Shown piece by piece: positions 16,939 through 25,935 of a stretch of 35,633 nt of DNA (its first letter is position 1; each line of letters starts with the position of its first letter). The stretch lies in contig CAKOLG010000013.1 in NCBI GenBank assembly GCA_934096175.1, positions 1-35,633 of the forward strand, written 5' to 3'. The notes below the pieces were generated by a model. That model made no database searches and was not told the DNA's origin. It saw only the letters and a list, made by a program, of their open reading frames with translations. The stretch is from an uncultured Bacilli bacterium. GTDB lineage: Bacteria > Bacillota_I > Bacilli_A > RF39 > UBA660. A program made the translations under genes and the position numbers.

Positions 16939-19038
16939 ATGAAAAAAATAAAACAAATATTAATAATTCTAGTTATAGCTTGTTTTGTTCCATGTTTTGT
17001 GGAAGCCTTAAGCGGTAGTCCTAAAATAGTATGCGAAAACGTAACATTAGCTAAAGGTCAAACAACTACGTGTAAAATAGGTGCAAACTTATCAGAAGGA
17101 ATAATAAAAGGCTACTCAGGAATCCTAAGCGCTACCGGAGATATTGAAATTATTTCATCATCTTTAGCCGATGGTTGGTTTGGCACACCTTCAACAACTA
17201 ATATTGACGCTGTTACTGATCAAGATTTCAGTGGTAATATTACAGTTGCAACAATAACAATCAAAATGAAAGATAACGCTACAACAGGTGGTAGTTTGAC
17301 TCTTAGTCGACTTACTGTTTCCTATCAGGACGAAAGTAACGATTTTAAAGATGAATCATTAGGTACAACATCTCTAAATTTGAATGTTTATATTCCAAAA
17401 ACTACTAATGATTTAACCTCTTTAACCGTAACAAACTGTGAGTTAAATCCCGCATTTTCATCTTCAATAACATCATATACTTGCCCAGATACAGAAAATG
17501 CTTCAGTTACTGTAAAAGCAACTCATAACGGGGCTAATATTTCTGGTGCCAACAAAATCAATTTAAAATATGGTGTTAATACCATAAAAATTGTTGTTAC
17601 TGCTGAAACAGGAGCAACAAAAACATATAGCATCGCAATTAATCGAATAGATAATCGTGATGCAACAACTACATTATCAGAATTAACAATATCTAATACT
17701 GACTTTATTTTCGACCCAGAAATTGAAACTTACGATTTAACTGTACCTTCTTCTGTCAAAAATATTTCAATAAACGCCAAAGCAACTGCCGCGACAAGCA
17801 AGATTGAAGGATTAGGGGACTTTTCCTTAACTGATGGTTTAAACACTTTTAAAATTAATGTTACTGCCCAAAATTCTAAAACTAGAACGTACACTATTAA
17901 CATTACAAAAAGTGCTCTTGGTAATATTCCAAGTACTATTTTAACTAAATTAACCTATAACGGCAAGACAATCAAATTATTAAATAACACATATATATAT
18001 ACAATTGGTGTTGACTCAGATGTAAACAAAATTGACTTGGGTTACCAAACAAATTCAAGTACTACGACTTATAAAATTGAAGGTAGTCAGGAACTTGAAA
18101 GCGGTTTTCAAACTATTAAAATAATTGTATCTGATTCAAAAGAACCAACAAGAACATATAACTTAATTATTTATAAAGCTCCCCAAGGTTTGCAAACCTT
18201 CAGGTCTTTAGAAAATATAACATCATTAACTAGCAGTATTATAATAAATAGTAATAAGTATCAAGATCAAATTATTAGTAAAGAAATCTTTAATTTATTA
18301 AAAAATAGTCGCTCTACAATAACCTATAACGTTGTAAATGAATACGACGGTATAATATATAGCCTAAATTTAAATAAAAATGCCAATTATGAAGATACCT
18401 TAAATTTATTTTTAGTTAAATCATCAGATGATCCTCTTACATATACAACCAATATTCCAGCTAATATTGACGTAACATTATACTTAGAAAATGAAACATT
18501 AAACAATAAACAACTATATCTTTATAATTATAACAAAGAAAAAAATACTTATACTTTAATTAATGATAAGTTAGAAAATAAAAACCAATATATAAAATTT
18601 ACCACTGATGGTTCAACAGAATATATCATATCTGAAACAATTATCAAAAATGAAATTAAATCTTCCAACAAAGCATTAATATTATGTACAATATTCTTTG
18701 TAACAGGTTTCTTAATAGCTTATATTTCTATAATCATTTTAAAAAAAATGTATAAAAATAAACAAAAAAGAAAAAAAGAAGAAGAAATAGAATTACCAGC
18801 ACTTTGTGAAACAAAAGCAGACGATAAAAAAAATCAAGTTGAAGAAACCAAGGAAAATGTTCCAGACGTAACCAGTCAAAACCAAGTTAATGATAATTTG
18901 ATAGAAACCCTTGATTTAAATGAGTCCTTTAATGAAGAACAACTTCCAACTATAAAGGAAAATTTAGATGACACAGTTTTTTTACCGAACCTAGAGTTAC
19001 TTGAAGAATTAAATAACGAAAAAGATTCATTAAAATAA
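16939..19038 (+). CDS. Membrane-anchored cohesin-like / cadherin-like beta-sandwich protein
   Basis: A 699-aa exported protein. A signal peptide (1-23) is followed by a cohesin-like domain (about 27-155): a V-x-LAKGQTTTCKIGANL strand pair, GIIKGYSGILS, and an FSGNITVATITIKMK strand, as in cohesins of scaffoldins. Three cadherin-like beta-sandwich repeats follow (about 158-235, 240-325, 330-412), each ending in a TYSI, TYTI or TYNL strand. After an unassigned region comes one transmembrane helix (about 575-598), a basic KKMYKNKQKRKK stop-transfer, and an acidic tail of about 85 residues, presumably cytoplasmic. It follows the dockerin-bearing protease by 9 nt with GGGGAG before the ATG, so it is the natural candidate to hold that enzyme at the surface. 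The cohesin call rests on pattern only. Confidence 0.65.
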   Translation: MKKIKQILIILVIACFVPCFVEALSGSPKIVCENVTLAKGQTTTCKIGANLSEGIIKGYSGILSATGDIEIISSSLADGWFGTPSTTNIDAVTDQDFSGNITVATITIKMKDNATTGGSLTLSRLTVSYQDESNDFKDESLGTTSLNLNVYIPKTTNDLTSLTVTNCELNPAFSSSITSYTCPDTENASVTVKATHNGANISGANKINLKYGVNTIKIVVTAETGATKTYSIAINRIDNRDATTTLSELTISNTDFIFDPEIETYDLTVPSSVKNISINAKATAATSKIEGLGDFSLTDGLNTFKINVTAQNSKTRTYTINITKSALGNIPSTILTKLTYNGKTIKLLNNTYIYTIGVDSDVNKIDLGYQTNSSTTTYKIEGSQELESGFQTIKIIVSDSKEPTRTYNLIIYKAPQGLQTFRSLENITSLTSSIIINSNKYQDQIISKEIFNLLKNSRSTITYNVVNEYDGIIYSLNLNKNANYEDTLNLFLVKSSDDPLTYTTNIPANIDVTLYLENETLNNKQLYLYNYNKEKNTYTLINDKLENKNQYIKFTTDGSTEYIISETIIKNEIKSSNKALILCTIFFVTGFLIAYISIIILKKMYKNKQKRKKEEEIELPALCETKADDKKNQVEETKENVPDVTSQNQVNDNLIETLDLNESFNEEQLPTIKENLDDTVFLPNLELLEELNNEKDSLK

Positions 19039-19040
19039 AA

Positions 19041-19067
19041 GCAACATAATTTAAATGTTGTTTTTTT
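19041..19067 (+). terminator. Intrinsic terminator of the protease-cohesin operon
   Basis: CAACAT (19042-19047) pairs with ATGTTG (19055-19060), followed by seven T. Confidence 0.8.
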
Positions 19068-19168
19068 ATCTTTCTTATTAAATAAAAAAAATGTATAATA
19101 AAAGCAGTTACTTGTTATATAAACAATTAAACTAAAATATATTTACATATCAGAAAGAAGGAAACATC

Positions 19169-21718
19169 TTGTTAGAATTAAAAAAAATAACTAAAACATA
19201 TGAGATTGCAGGTACCAACCAAAAAGCCTTAAACAAAATAGATATTAAATTTCGCAGTAATGAATTTGTATCAATTTTAGGTCAAAGTGGTAGCGGCAAA
19301 ACAACAATGTTAAATATAATAGGTGGATTAGACAAATATTCTAGTGGTGATCTTATAATAAATGGTATTTCAACCAAAAAATATAATGATCGCGATTGGG
19401 ATACATATCGTAACCACCGAGTTGGTTTTGTATTCCAAAGCTATAATCTTATACCTCACCAAACTGCTCTGCAAAACGTTGAATTAGCTCTAACATTATC
19501 GGGTATCGATAAAGAAGAAAGAAGAAAAAGAAGTATAGCAGTTTTAAAAAAAGTTGGTCTTGAAAAACAAATTAATAAAAAACCTAATCAAATGTCTGGT
19601 GGTCAAATGCAAAGAATAGCCATAGCTAGAGCTTTAGTAAATGACCCAGATATTCTTCTAGCAGATGAGCCAACTGGTGCTTTAGATTCTGAAACAAGTA
19701 TTCAAGTAATGGATTTATTAAAAGAAATAGCTAAAGAAAAATTAGTAATCATGGTAACTCATAACCCTGATTTAGCTTATCAATATTCAACTAGAATAGT
19801 AAAACTATTAGATGGTGAAATTATTGATGATTCCAATCCATTTAATGATGAAGAAAAAAACGACGCCCAAAAATCATCGGTGAAAAGTCGAAAAACATCT
19901 ATGAGCTTTTTTACAGCTCTATCATTAAGTTTAAATAACTTAATGACTAAAAAAGGTCGAACAATTTTAACTGCATTTGCGGGATCCATCGGAATAATTG
20001 GTATAGCCTTAATTCTGTCTTTATCAAATGGAATTCAGGAATATATAAATAAGGTCGAAGAAGAAACCTTATCATCATATCCTTTAACTATCGAAAAAGA
20101 AGCCGTTGATATGTCTTCAATGCTAGAAGCATTCGCTGGTAATCAAGAAAAAAAAGAATATAATGACGACAAAATTCATTCAATAAATATAATGGGTGAT
20201 ATTTTTACATCAATGACTGCCAAAATACAACACAACGATTTAAAAACCTTTAAAGAGTATGTTGAAAGTGATAAAACTAACATTAAAGATTACGTATCAG
20301 ACATTCAATATTCATATGATATAACTATGAATTTATATAAAAATGATTCAAATAAAATTACTCAGGTAAATCCTACCACCGTTTTTGATGCTCTTGGTAT
20401 GAATACTACAGGCATTTCCAGTGCTTATAGCTCTTATATGTCTAATTATGATGTATTTTACGAAATGATTAACAATGAAAATTTATTGAAACAACAATAT
20501 GATTTAGTAGATGGCCATTGGCCAGAAAATTATAACGAAGTAGTTTTAATTGTTGATGAGAATAATCAAATTTCAGATTATACATTATATACCCTTGGAA
20601 TATTAGATCAAAACTATCTAAAAGAACAATTTACAAATATGACTACAGGAAAAGAAGTGTCATTTGAAAATACCTCATATACTACTGAAGAATTATTAAA
20701 TCTATCTTTTAAACTAGTTTTAAGCCCTGACTACTATAAAAAAGAAAATGGCATTTGGGTAAATAAATCTAATGATGAAAATTATATGAAAAAGCTTTTA
20801 AGTAAAGCAGACGAAATTAAAGTTGTAGGTATTATTAAAGCAAATGAAGAAGCTGTAGCAAGCGGCACTTCTTATGGCTTAGTTGGTTATACCCATGCTT
20901 TAACAGAGTATATAGTTAATAAAACTAACGAATCAACAGTGGTAAAAGAACAATTAGCAAAACCAGAAATAAATGTCTTTACAGGTCAAAAGTTTTCAAC
21001 TAATATGAGTATAAATAATTTAAGTAAAGAACAATTAGCGTATTTAAATAAATTATCATCTGAAGAAATAGCTGAGTTTATGAAAAGTTTCTCTGACGAT
21101 ATGAATTCAACATATGAACAAAATTTACAAAAACTAGGAATTGCTAATCTTGACGATCCAGCTAAAATATCAATTTATCCAAAAGACTTCGATTCAAAAG
21201 AAGAAATCACTAAGATAATTGACAAATACAATGAAAATCTATCAGAAGATGAAAAAATAACTTATACTGATATTGTGGGAATTATGATGAGTTCAGTTTC
21301 TACAATTGTTAATGTTATCAGTTCAGTATTAATTGCCTTTGTTGCTATTAGCTTAATTGTTTCTTCAATTATGATTGCAATCATCACTTATATCTCTGTC
21401 ATTGAAAGGACTAAAGAAATCGGTATTTTAAGAGCAATAGGTGCTTCTAAAAAAGACATTTCTCGCGTCTTTAATGCAGAAACACTTATTGAAGGTTTAG
21501 TTGCCGGAGTACTAGGAATTGTTGTAACAATTCAAATAAACATTCCTGCAAATATTATTATAAAAAAAGTTGTAAATATTAGTAACTTGTCAAAATTGCC
21601 ATTAAATGGTGCAATTATTTTAATAATTATCAGTGTTTTGTTGACCGTAATTGCTGGATTCATTCCTGCAAAATACGCTTCAAAAAAAGACCCTGTCGAA
21701 GCCTTAAGAAGTGAATAA
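19169..21718 (+). CDS. ABC transporter, fused ATP-binding and FtsX-type permease (MacB-like)
   Basis: An 849-aa exporter or mechanotransmission-type ABC protein with both halves in one chain. Residues 1-230 form the ATPase: Walker A GQSGSGKT (38-45), signature SGGQMQR (143-149), Walker B ILLADEP (162-168), and the H-loop VTHN. A permease follows: a first membrane helix (about 262-285), a large extracellular domain (about 290-700), then three helices in an FtsX domain (about 710-845) with the RTKEIGILRAIGAS motif. This order (ATPase first, four helices, one large outer domain) is that of MacB. The substrate is unknown; peptides, toxins or lipids are typical. The start is TTG with AGAAGGA 7 nt upstream; no ATG gives a full ATPase. 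Apparently monocistronic. Confidence 0.88.
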   Translation: MLELKKITKTYEIAGTNQKALNKIDIKFRSNEFVSILGQSGSGKTTMLNIIGGLDKYSSGDLIINGISTKKYNDRDWDTYRNHRVGFVFQSYNLIPHQTALQNVELALTLSGIDKEERRKRSIAVLKKVGLEKQINKKPNQMSGGQMQRIAIARALVNDPDILLADEPTGALDSETSIQVMDLLKEIAKEKLVIMVTHNPDLAYQYSTRIVKLLDGEIIDDSNPFNDEEKNDAQKSSVKSRKTSMSFFTALSLSLNNLMTKKGRTILTAFAGSIGIIGIALILSLSNGIQEYINKVEEETLSSYPLTIEKEAVDMSSMLEAFAGNQEKKEYNDDKIHSINIMGDIFTSMTAKIQHNDLKTFKEYVESDKTNIKDYVSDIQYSYDITMNLYKNDSNKITQVNPTTVFDALGMNTTGISSAYSSYMSNYDVFYEMINNENLLKQQYDLVDGHWPENYNEVVLIVDENNQISDYTLYTLGILDQNYLKEQFTNMTTGKEVSFENTSYTTEELLNLSFKLVLSPDYYKKENGIWVNKSNDENYMKKLLSKADEIKVVGIIKANEEAVASGTSYGLVGYTHALTEYIVNKTNESTVVKEQLAKPEINVFTGQKFSTNMSINNLSKEQLAYLNKLSSEEIAEFMKSFSDDMNSTYEQNLQKLGIANLDDPAKISIYPKDFDSKEEITKIIDKYNENLSEDEKITYTDIVGIMMSSVSTIVNVISSVLIAFVAISLIVSSIMIAIITYISVIERTKEIGILRAIGASKKDISRVFNAETLIEGLVAGVLGIVVTIQINIPANIIIKKVVNISNLSKLPLNGAIILIIISVLLTVIAGFIPAKYASKKDPVEALRSE

Positions 21719-21766
21719 AACTTTTACTACAAATAACTAATATTTTAAATATTATAAAATTTAAAC

Positions 21767-21795
21767 TTTACTTATGTATAATTATTTTATATAAT
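21767..21795 (+). promoter_or_regulatory. Promoter of the alanine T-box operon
   Basis: TTTACT (21767-21772), a 17-nt spacer and TATAAT (21790-21795) put the start near 21802, upstream of the whole T-box Stem I. Confidence 0.6.
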
Positions 21796-21801
21796 TTAAT
21801 T

Positions 21802-21998
21802 ATTCATTTATTAGTCATTGACAAAGGAAAATTAGTTTAATTTAAATTTATAGAGAACTAATGCTTGGTGGAAATTAGTAATTTAATTAAATGAACAGCT
21901 ACCTTTAGAGACTAATCGGCATAGCCGTTATAATAATCAAGTAAAAATAAGGATGGTACCGCATTATTTGCTCCTTGCAAGTAATGTGGTATTTTTTG
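21802..21998 (+). promoter_or_regulatory. Alanine-specific T-box riboswitch leader
   Basis: The leader contains the T-box sequence AAGGATGGTACCGC (21949-21962), which pairs with uncharged tRNA ends. Stem I is bounded by ATTAGT (21831-21836) and ACTAAT (21911-21916), has an AGAGA element (21852-21856) and a terminal loop containing CTTGGTG. The specifier reads GCT (21898-21900), an alanine codon, inside the typical GAACAGCTACC context, agreeing with alaS downstream. The terminator pairs ACCGCATTA (21958-21966) with TAATGTGGT (21982-21990) before a T run (21992-21997), and its left arm shares bases with the T-box. Uncharged tRNA-Ala should stabilise the antiterminator and turn on the kinase and alaS together. 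Confidence 0.93.
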
Positions 21999-22012
21999 TT
22001 AAGGAGGATAAA

Positions 22013-22525
22013 ATGAAAATATTTTTAATTGCTGGCAAAGCAGGAAGTGGGAAAAACGAAACAGCCAAAATTATTAGTGATATTTTAGGTAAAACTGTTA
22101 TTACAAGCTTTAGTAAATATATAAAATTATTTGCTGTAGAAATGACTGCCTGGGATGGCTCAGATCAAAATAAGCCACGAACATTTTTGCAAGAAATGGG
22201 TGATACCTTAAGAAGCATCGACGAAAATTTTCTAACTAAAAGATTTTTAGAAGATATGCTTGTTTATGAAAAATATTATGAAAATGTTATTGTTAGTGAT
22301 GTTAGATTGATAAATGAAATAGAATTTGTTAAAAAATCACCTTACAAAGTAATAACTATCAGAGTTAATTCAACATATTCAAAAAGAGAATTAAATTCTC
22401 ACGAGCAAAACCATATAACAGAATTAGAATTAGATAACTATCCAGATTTTGATTATATTATAGAAAATGAATTTAATGATAACTTAAAAGAAAAAATAAA
22501 ATTAATATTGGAGGAAGTAAAATGA
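22013..22525 (+). CDS. P-loop kinase, dNMP-kinase-like
   Basis: A 170-aa nucleotide kinase-like protein. It begins IFLIAGKAGSGKNETAKII, a P-loop (GKAGSGKNE, residues 7-15) of the form found in phage-type deoxynucleoside monophosphate kinases and related small kinases. It continues with RTFLQEMGDTLR (about 61-72), VIVSDVRLINEIEFV (about 96-110) and a C-terminal IRVNS strand, also as in that family. The substrate cannot be proved; dephospho-CoA kinase-like or another small-molecule kinase is possible. ATG at 22013 follows AAGGAGG by 5 nt; the longer frame from 21953 would begin inside the T-box terminator and is rejected. Its stop overlaps the alaS start (ATGA), so it is co-regulated by alanine tRNA charging, an unexpected pairing. 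Confidence 0.65.
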   Translation: MKIFLIAGKAGSGKNETAKIISDILGKTVITSFSKYIKLFAVEMTAWDGSDQNKPRTFLQEMGDTLRSIDENFLTKRFLEDMLVYEKYYENVIVSDVRLINEIEFVKKSPYKVITIRVNSTYSKRELNSHEQNHITELELDNYPDFDYIIENEFNDNLKEKIKLILEEVK

Positions 22526-24264
22526 ACTTAAAAGATTTATATATAAACTATTTTATTAGTAAAGGACACAAACAAATTCCAAGTGCCCCAGTTGTACCAG
22601 AAAATGATCCATCAGTCCTTTTTAACACTGCTGGAATGCAACCATTAATTCCATATCTAATGGGTCAACCACATCCATATGGTACAAGATTAACAGATTA
22701 TCAAAAATGCGTTAGAACAAACGATTTAGAAGAAATAGGAGATGTAACACATCACACATTTTTTGAAATGTTAGGTAATTGGAGCTTAGGAGATTATTTT
22801 AAACAGGAAAGCATCGAATGGAGTTTTGAATTTTTAACTAAAGTGCTAAATATTCCCATCGAAAGACTTGGCGTTACTGTTTTTGCCGGCAACGAATTAA
22901 TTCCCTTTGATGAAGAAACTTATAACAAATGGTTAAGTTTAGGAATAAAAAAGGAAAGAATAGCTAAAACTGTAGAAGATAACTTTTGGATAGCGGGTGA
23001 AACTGGCCCTTGTGGACCTGATACTGAAATATTCTATTTTAGAAGCGATGAAGAAATCCCTGAAAAATATAATCCTGACGATGAACGTTGGGTTGAAATT
23101 TGGAATAACGTCTTTATGCAATATTATAAAGATGAAAACGGTAAAATAACTGAATTGCCTAAAAAAAATGTTGACACAGGAATGGGAGTAGAAAGAACTA
23201 CAGCAATTCTTGAAGGTGTAAATGACAACTATATGTCTTCAATCTGGAAAGATGTCATTGATTTAATTTCTAGTATTGCAAAAGTTCCATACGAAACCAA
23301 CCAAAAAAGTATGAGAATTATTGCTGATCATATCAGAACAGCAGTATTCATATCTGCTGACCCTGCAGGTATAAAACCTTCAAACACAGATCAAGGTTAT
23401 ATTTTAAGAAGGCTTATTAGAAGAGCAATCCGCCATGCCAAAGCTTTAAACATTGATATTAATAGTGATTGGGATGCTAAAATAGCTAAAACTATTCTAA
23501 ATAAATACAAGCCATATTATAAAGAATTAGTGGATAACGAAGAAATAGTATTAGAAGTTTTAAAAAATGAAAAAATAAAATTTGCTAAGACTTTGGAAAA
23601 AGGGTTAAAAGAATTTGAAAAAGTAGTAAAAAACAACACAAACATCTCCGGAGAAACGGCATTTCATTTATTTGATACATATGGATTCCCTTTAGAATTA
23701 ACAGTTGAACTTGCAAAAGAACAAAACCTAGAAGTTGATATTGACGGTTTTAGAGCTAAATTTAAAGAACATCAAGAAAAATCTCGTACAGCATCAGCAG
23801 GAAAATTCAAAGGTGGATTAGCTGGAAACGGTGAAATAGAAACAAAATATCATACAGCAACTCATTTACTAAATGCCGCATTAAAAGTTGTCGTTGGTCC
23901 AGATGTTCATCAAAAAGGTTCAAACATAACAGCTGAACGTATGAGATTTGATTTTAGTTGTGATCATAAGTTGACAGACGAAGAAAAACAAAAAACAGAA
24001 AATTTAGTCAATAAATGGATTAATGAAGGCCTTCCTGTTAGATGTGAAGAAATGTCTAAAGAAGAGGCACTCAAAACAGGGGCTGAATGCATGTTTATTG
24101 ATAAATACCCAGATATTGTAACAGTTTACTTCATTGGCGAAGTTTCCAAAGAATTATGTGGTGGTCCACACGTAAAAAACACAAAAGAATTGGGACATTT
24201 TAAAATAGTTAAAGAAGAAGCCTCAAGTGCAGGAGTTAGACGAATTAAAGGAATACTTGAATAA
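22522..24264 (+). CDS. alaS: Alanyl-tRNA synthetase, short form
   Basis: A 580-aa class II synthetase that charges tRNA-Ala. The catalytic domain begins near FNTAGMQPLIPYL, with VRTNDLEEIG, THHTFFEMLGNWSLGDYFK, ETGPCGPDTEIFY and VDTGMGVERT, then the tRNA-recognition helices. The editing core is present with its metal ligands His444/His448 and Cys546/His550. The family is usually about 870-900 aa; here the beta-barrel between the recognition and editing domains is nearly absent (a short basic/Gly linker, about 425-440) and the C-terminal C-Ala/oligomerisation region is missing. The stop is intact and the sequence reads naturally, so this is a compact form, not a frameshift. The motif wording resembles short AlaRS of Patescibacteria (from memory). 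Control: the alanine T-box upstream. Confidence 0.92.
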   Translation: MNLKDLYINYFISKGHKQIPSAPVVPENDPSVLFNTAGMQPLIPYLMGQPHPYGTRLTDYQKCVRTNDLEEIGDVTHHTFFEMLGNWSLGDYFKQESIEWSFEFLTKVLNIPIERLGVTVFAGNELIPFDEETYNKWLSLGIKKERIAKTVEDNFWIAGETGPCGPDTEIFYFRSDEEIPEKYNPDDERWVEIWNNVFMQYYKDENGKITELPKKNVDTGMGVERTTAILEGVNDNYMSSIWKDVIDLISSIAKVPYETNQKSMRIIADHIRTAVFISADPAGIKPSNTDQGYILRRLIRRAIRHAKALNIDINSDWDAKIAKTILNKYKPYYKELVDNEEIVLEVLKNEKIKFAKTLEKGLKEFEKVVKNNTNISGETAFHLFDTYGFPLELTVELAKEQNLEVDIDGFRAKFKEHQEKSRTASAGKFKGGLAGNGEIETKYHTATHLLNAALKVVVGPDVHQKGSNITAERMRFDFSCDHKLTDEEKQKTENLVNKWINEGLPVRCEEMSKEEALKTGAECMFIDKYPDIVTVYFIGEVSKELCGGPHVKNTKELGHFKIVKEEASSAGVRRIKGILE

Positions 24265-24281
24265 AAGTATTCTTTTTTTTT
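24251..24281 (+). terminator. Intrinsic terminator with the alaS stop codon in its loop
   Basis: GAATACTT (24251-24258) pairs perfectly with AAGTATTC (24265-24272), then nine T. The 6-nt loop contains the TAA stop of alaS. Confidence 0.92.
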
Positions 24282-24295
24282 ATAAAGCAAAAGGA

Positions 24296-24325
24296 TTCAA
24301 ACAATAAAAAGAAAATATATATAAT
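24296..24325 (+). promoter_or_regulatory. Possible promoter of the thioester adhesin gene
   Basis: TTCAAA (24296-24301), an 18-nt spacer and TATAAT (24320-24325). The in-frame ATG at 24324 overlaps this -10 box, which supports using the later start at 24390. Confidence 0.35.
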
Positions 24326-24389
24326 GAAGGGAGGTAAAAATAAAGCTACTAATTATAATAAATATATCAAAAATAAAAGGAGTTTTTTT

Positions 24390-25895
24390 ATGAAAAAGAT
24401 AATTATAAGTTTTATATTCATATTTTTTAGTTATTTTGCCTTAACAACAAACATTAATGCCGCAACATTTAAAGAAGGTGCTTACTTAGATAATGAATAT
24501 ATAACCAAGAAAAAAGATGGAATAACATACTATTTACAAATGCGTTATATAAAAGACGAACAAAATAGGATTGTGTACTGTCTTGAACCATTCAAAACAT
24601 TTTCAAATAATAAAGAATATACAGAATATGAAAATATTTATGACTATAAAAACTTAAATCCTGAACAAATTAGAAAAATTGAATTATTAATTTATTACGG
24701 TTACGAATACCAAAATAGAACAAGTAGCGAATGGTATGCCATAACTCAATTATTAATATGGCAAGTAGTTGATCCATCTGCGCCTATATATTTTACTAAA
24801 ACTTTAAATGGGCAACGTCTTGAAAAATATTCCCTAGAAATAAATCAGTTATGGGACGACGTAAATAATCATGACCTTGAACCAGAATTTATTCACGAAT
24901 ACACAGTTAACTACAATGATGAACTAATTATTTCTGAAATAAATAATAATTACGAAATAATCAAAAATGATTTTGTCAAAGAAGATGCAAGTACTTTTAA
25001 AATTAATAATGTAAAAAAAGATGGTTCTATTATAATAAAAAAGAAAAACAATAACCGTTACACCAATAACTTTGTTATATATGATAGTTATGATAGTCAA
25101 GATTTAATTCTTCCCGGTCAAATAATTAATAAAGAAATGAAAATTGATATTAAAGTTACAAAAGGTGATATAAACTTATCAATTAAAAAAATTGATGACG
25201 CTTATTCAGTTGAGAGTGATTTTAAAAATACTTGTTTTTTAATATATGATGAGGTAAGTGAATACGAAAAAATCTGCACTGATAAAGAATTAAATTATAA
25301 AACAAACACTTTACCTTATGGCGAATATAAAATAAAACAGATATCTAAAGGTCCAGGGTACCACATGGATAACAAAATTTATCAAGTTACAATCGATAGA
25401 GAAAATGAACATCCAAGTGTTACAATATACAATAAGCTAATAAAAAATACTTTGTATATCAATAAATTTTATTGTAAAAATGACGTATGCCATGAAGAAC
25501 CAAACGCTAATTTTGCAGTATATGATAGTAAAAATAATTTAGTAAAAAACATCATTACTGATGATAAAGGAAAGGCAAACATTCTTTTAGGTTATGGTAA
25601 GTATAAAGTTATTCAAGTTAAAGGTTTAAGTGGATATAAACTTGCTAATGATTTTAATATTAAAATATTTGATGATAAAACAAAATTGGTAAAAGACATT
25701 CAAAACAACTATATTTCTTCAAAAGTGGAAAATGATCAAATAGAAAATCTTCCAAATAGTGAAATTGAGGAAATAATTCCTGATGATTCAGATTCAACAC
25801 CTGAAATATTACCACCCAAAACTGGTTTAGCATTTTCTTTTAATAGCATAATTTTAATTTCAGTACTAATAATATTTAAGAAGGTTTTATTATAA
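24390..25895 (+). CDS. Thioester-domain surface adhesin with SpaA/Cna-B-type domains and an LPPKTG sorting signal
   Basis: A 501-aa wall-anchored protein. Signal peptide 1-25; thioester domain about 28-150 with the presumed Cys64 (IVYCLEP) to Gln120 (AITQLLIW) internal thioester, as in Gram-positive adhesins that bind host amines covalently. After a beta-rich linker come two SpaA/Cna-B-like stalk domains (about 268-350 and 353-445; INLSIKKIDD..., YGEYKIKQI and YGKYKVIQV strands). The end has the sorting motif LPPKTG, a hydrophobic helix and a short basic tail (KKVLL). ATG at 24390 is chosen over 24324 because AAAGGAG lies upstream and the signal peptide begins directly. A standard class A sortase would be the expected partner; none is in the window. 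Confidence 0.86.
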   Translation: MKKIIISFIFIFFSYFALTTNINAATFKEGAYLDNEYITKKKDGITYYLQMRYIKDEQNRIVYCLEPFKTFSNNKEYTEYENIYDYKNLNPEQIRKIELLIYYGYEYQNRTSSEWYAITQLLIWQVVDPSAPIYFTKTLNGQRLEKYSLEINQLWDDVNNHDLEPEFIHEYTVNYNDELIISEINNNYEIIKNDFVKEDASTFKINNVKKDGSIIIKKKNNNRYTNNFVIYDSYDSQDLILPGQIINKEMKIDIKVTKGDINLSIKKIDDAYSVESDFKNTCFLIYDEVSEYEKICTDKELNYKTNTLPYGEYKIKQISKGPGYHMDNKIYQVTIDRENEHPSVTIYNKLIKNTLYINKFYCKNDVCHEEPNANFAVYDSKNNLVKNIITDDKGKANILLGYGKYKVIQVKGLSGYKLANDFNIKIFDDKTKLVKDIQNNYISSKVENDQIENLPNSEIEEIIPDDSDSTPEILPPKTGLAFSFNSIILISVLIIFKKVLL

Positions 25896-25911
25896 AAACT
25901 TTCTTTTTTTT
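25878..25911 (+). terminator. Intrinsic terminator with the adhesin stop codon in its loop
   Basis: AAGAAGGTTTT (25878-25888) pairs with AAAACTTTCTT (25895-25905, one wobble), then T residues. The TAA stop lies in the loop region. Confidence 0.8.
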
Positions 25912-25935
25912 ATGTCAAAATATTCTTTTTGTGAT

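Noticed and set aside
18940..18960. LPTIK in the tail of the cohesin-like protein as a sorting signal
   Set aside because: It lies in an acidic region after the transmembrane helix, lacks the Gly and is not followed by a hydrophobic helix and basic end.
21818..21846. TTGACA with a weak TTTAAA at 17 nt as the T-box operon promoter
   Set aside because: Transcription would start near 21853, after the 5' half of T-box Stem I (from 21831), so the leader could not fold. The TTTACT/TATAAT pair upstream fits.
21953..22012. Longer kinase start at 21953
   Set aside because: It lies inside the T-box terminator; the ATG at 22013 has AAGGAGG.
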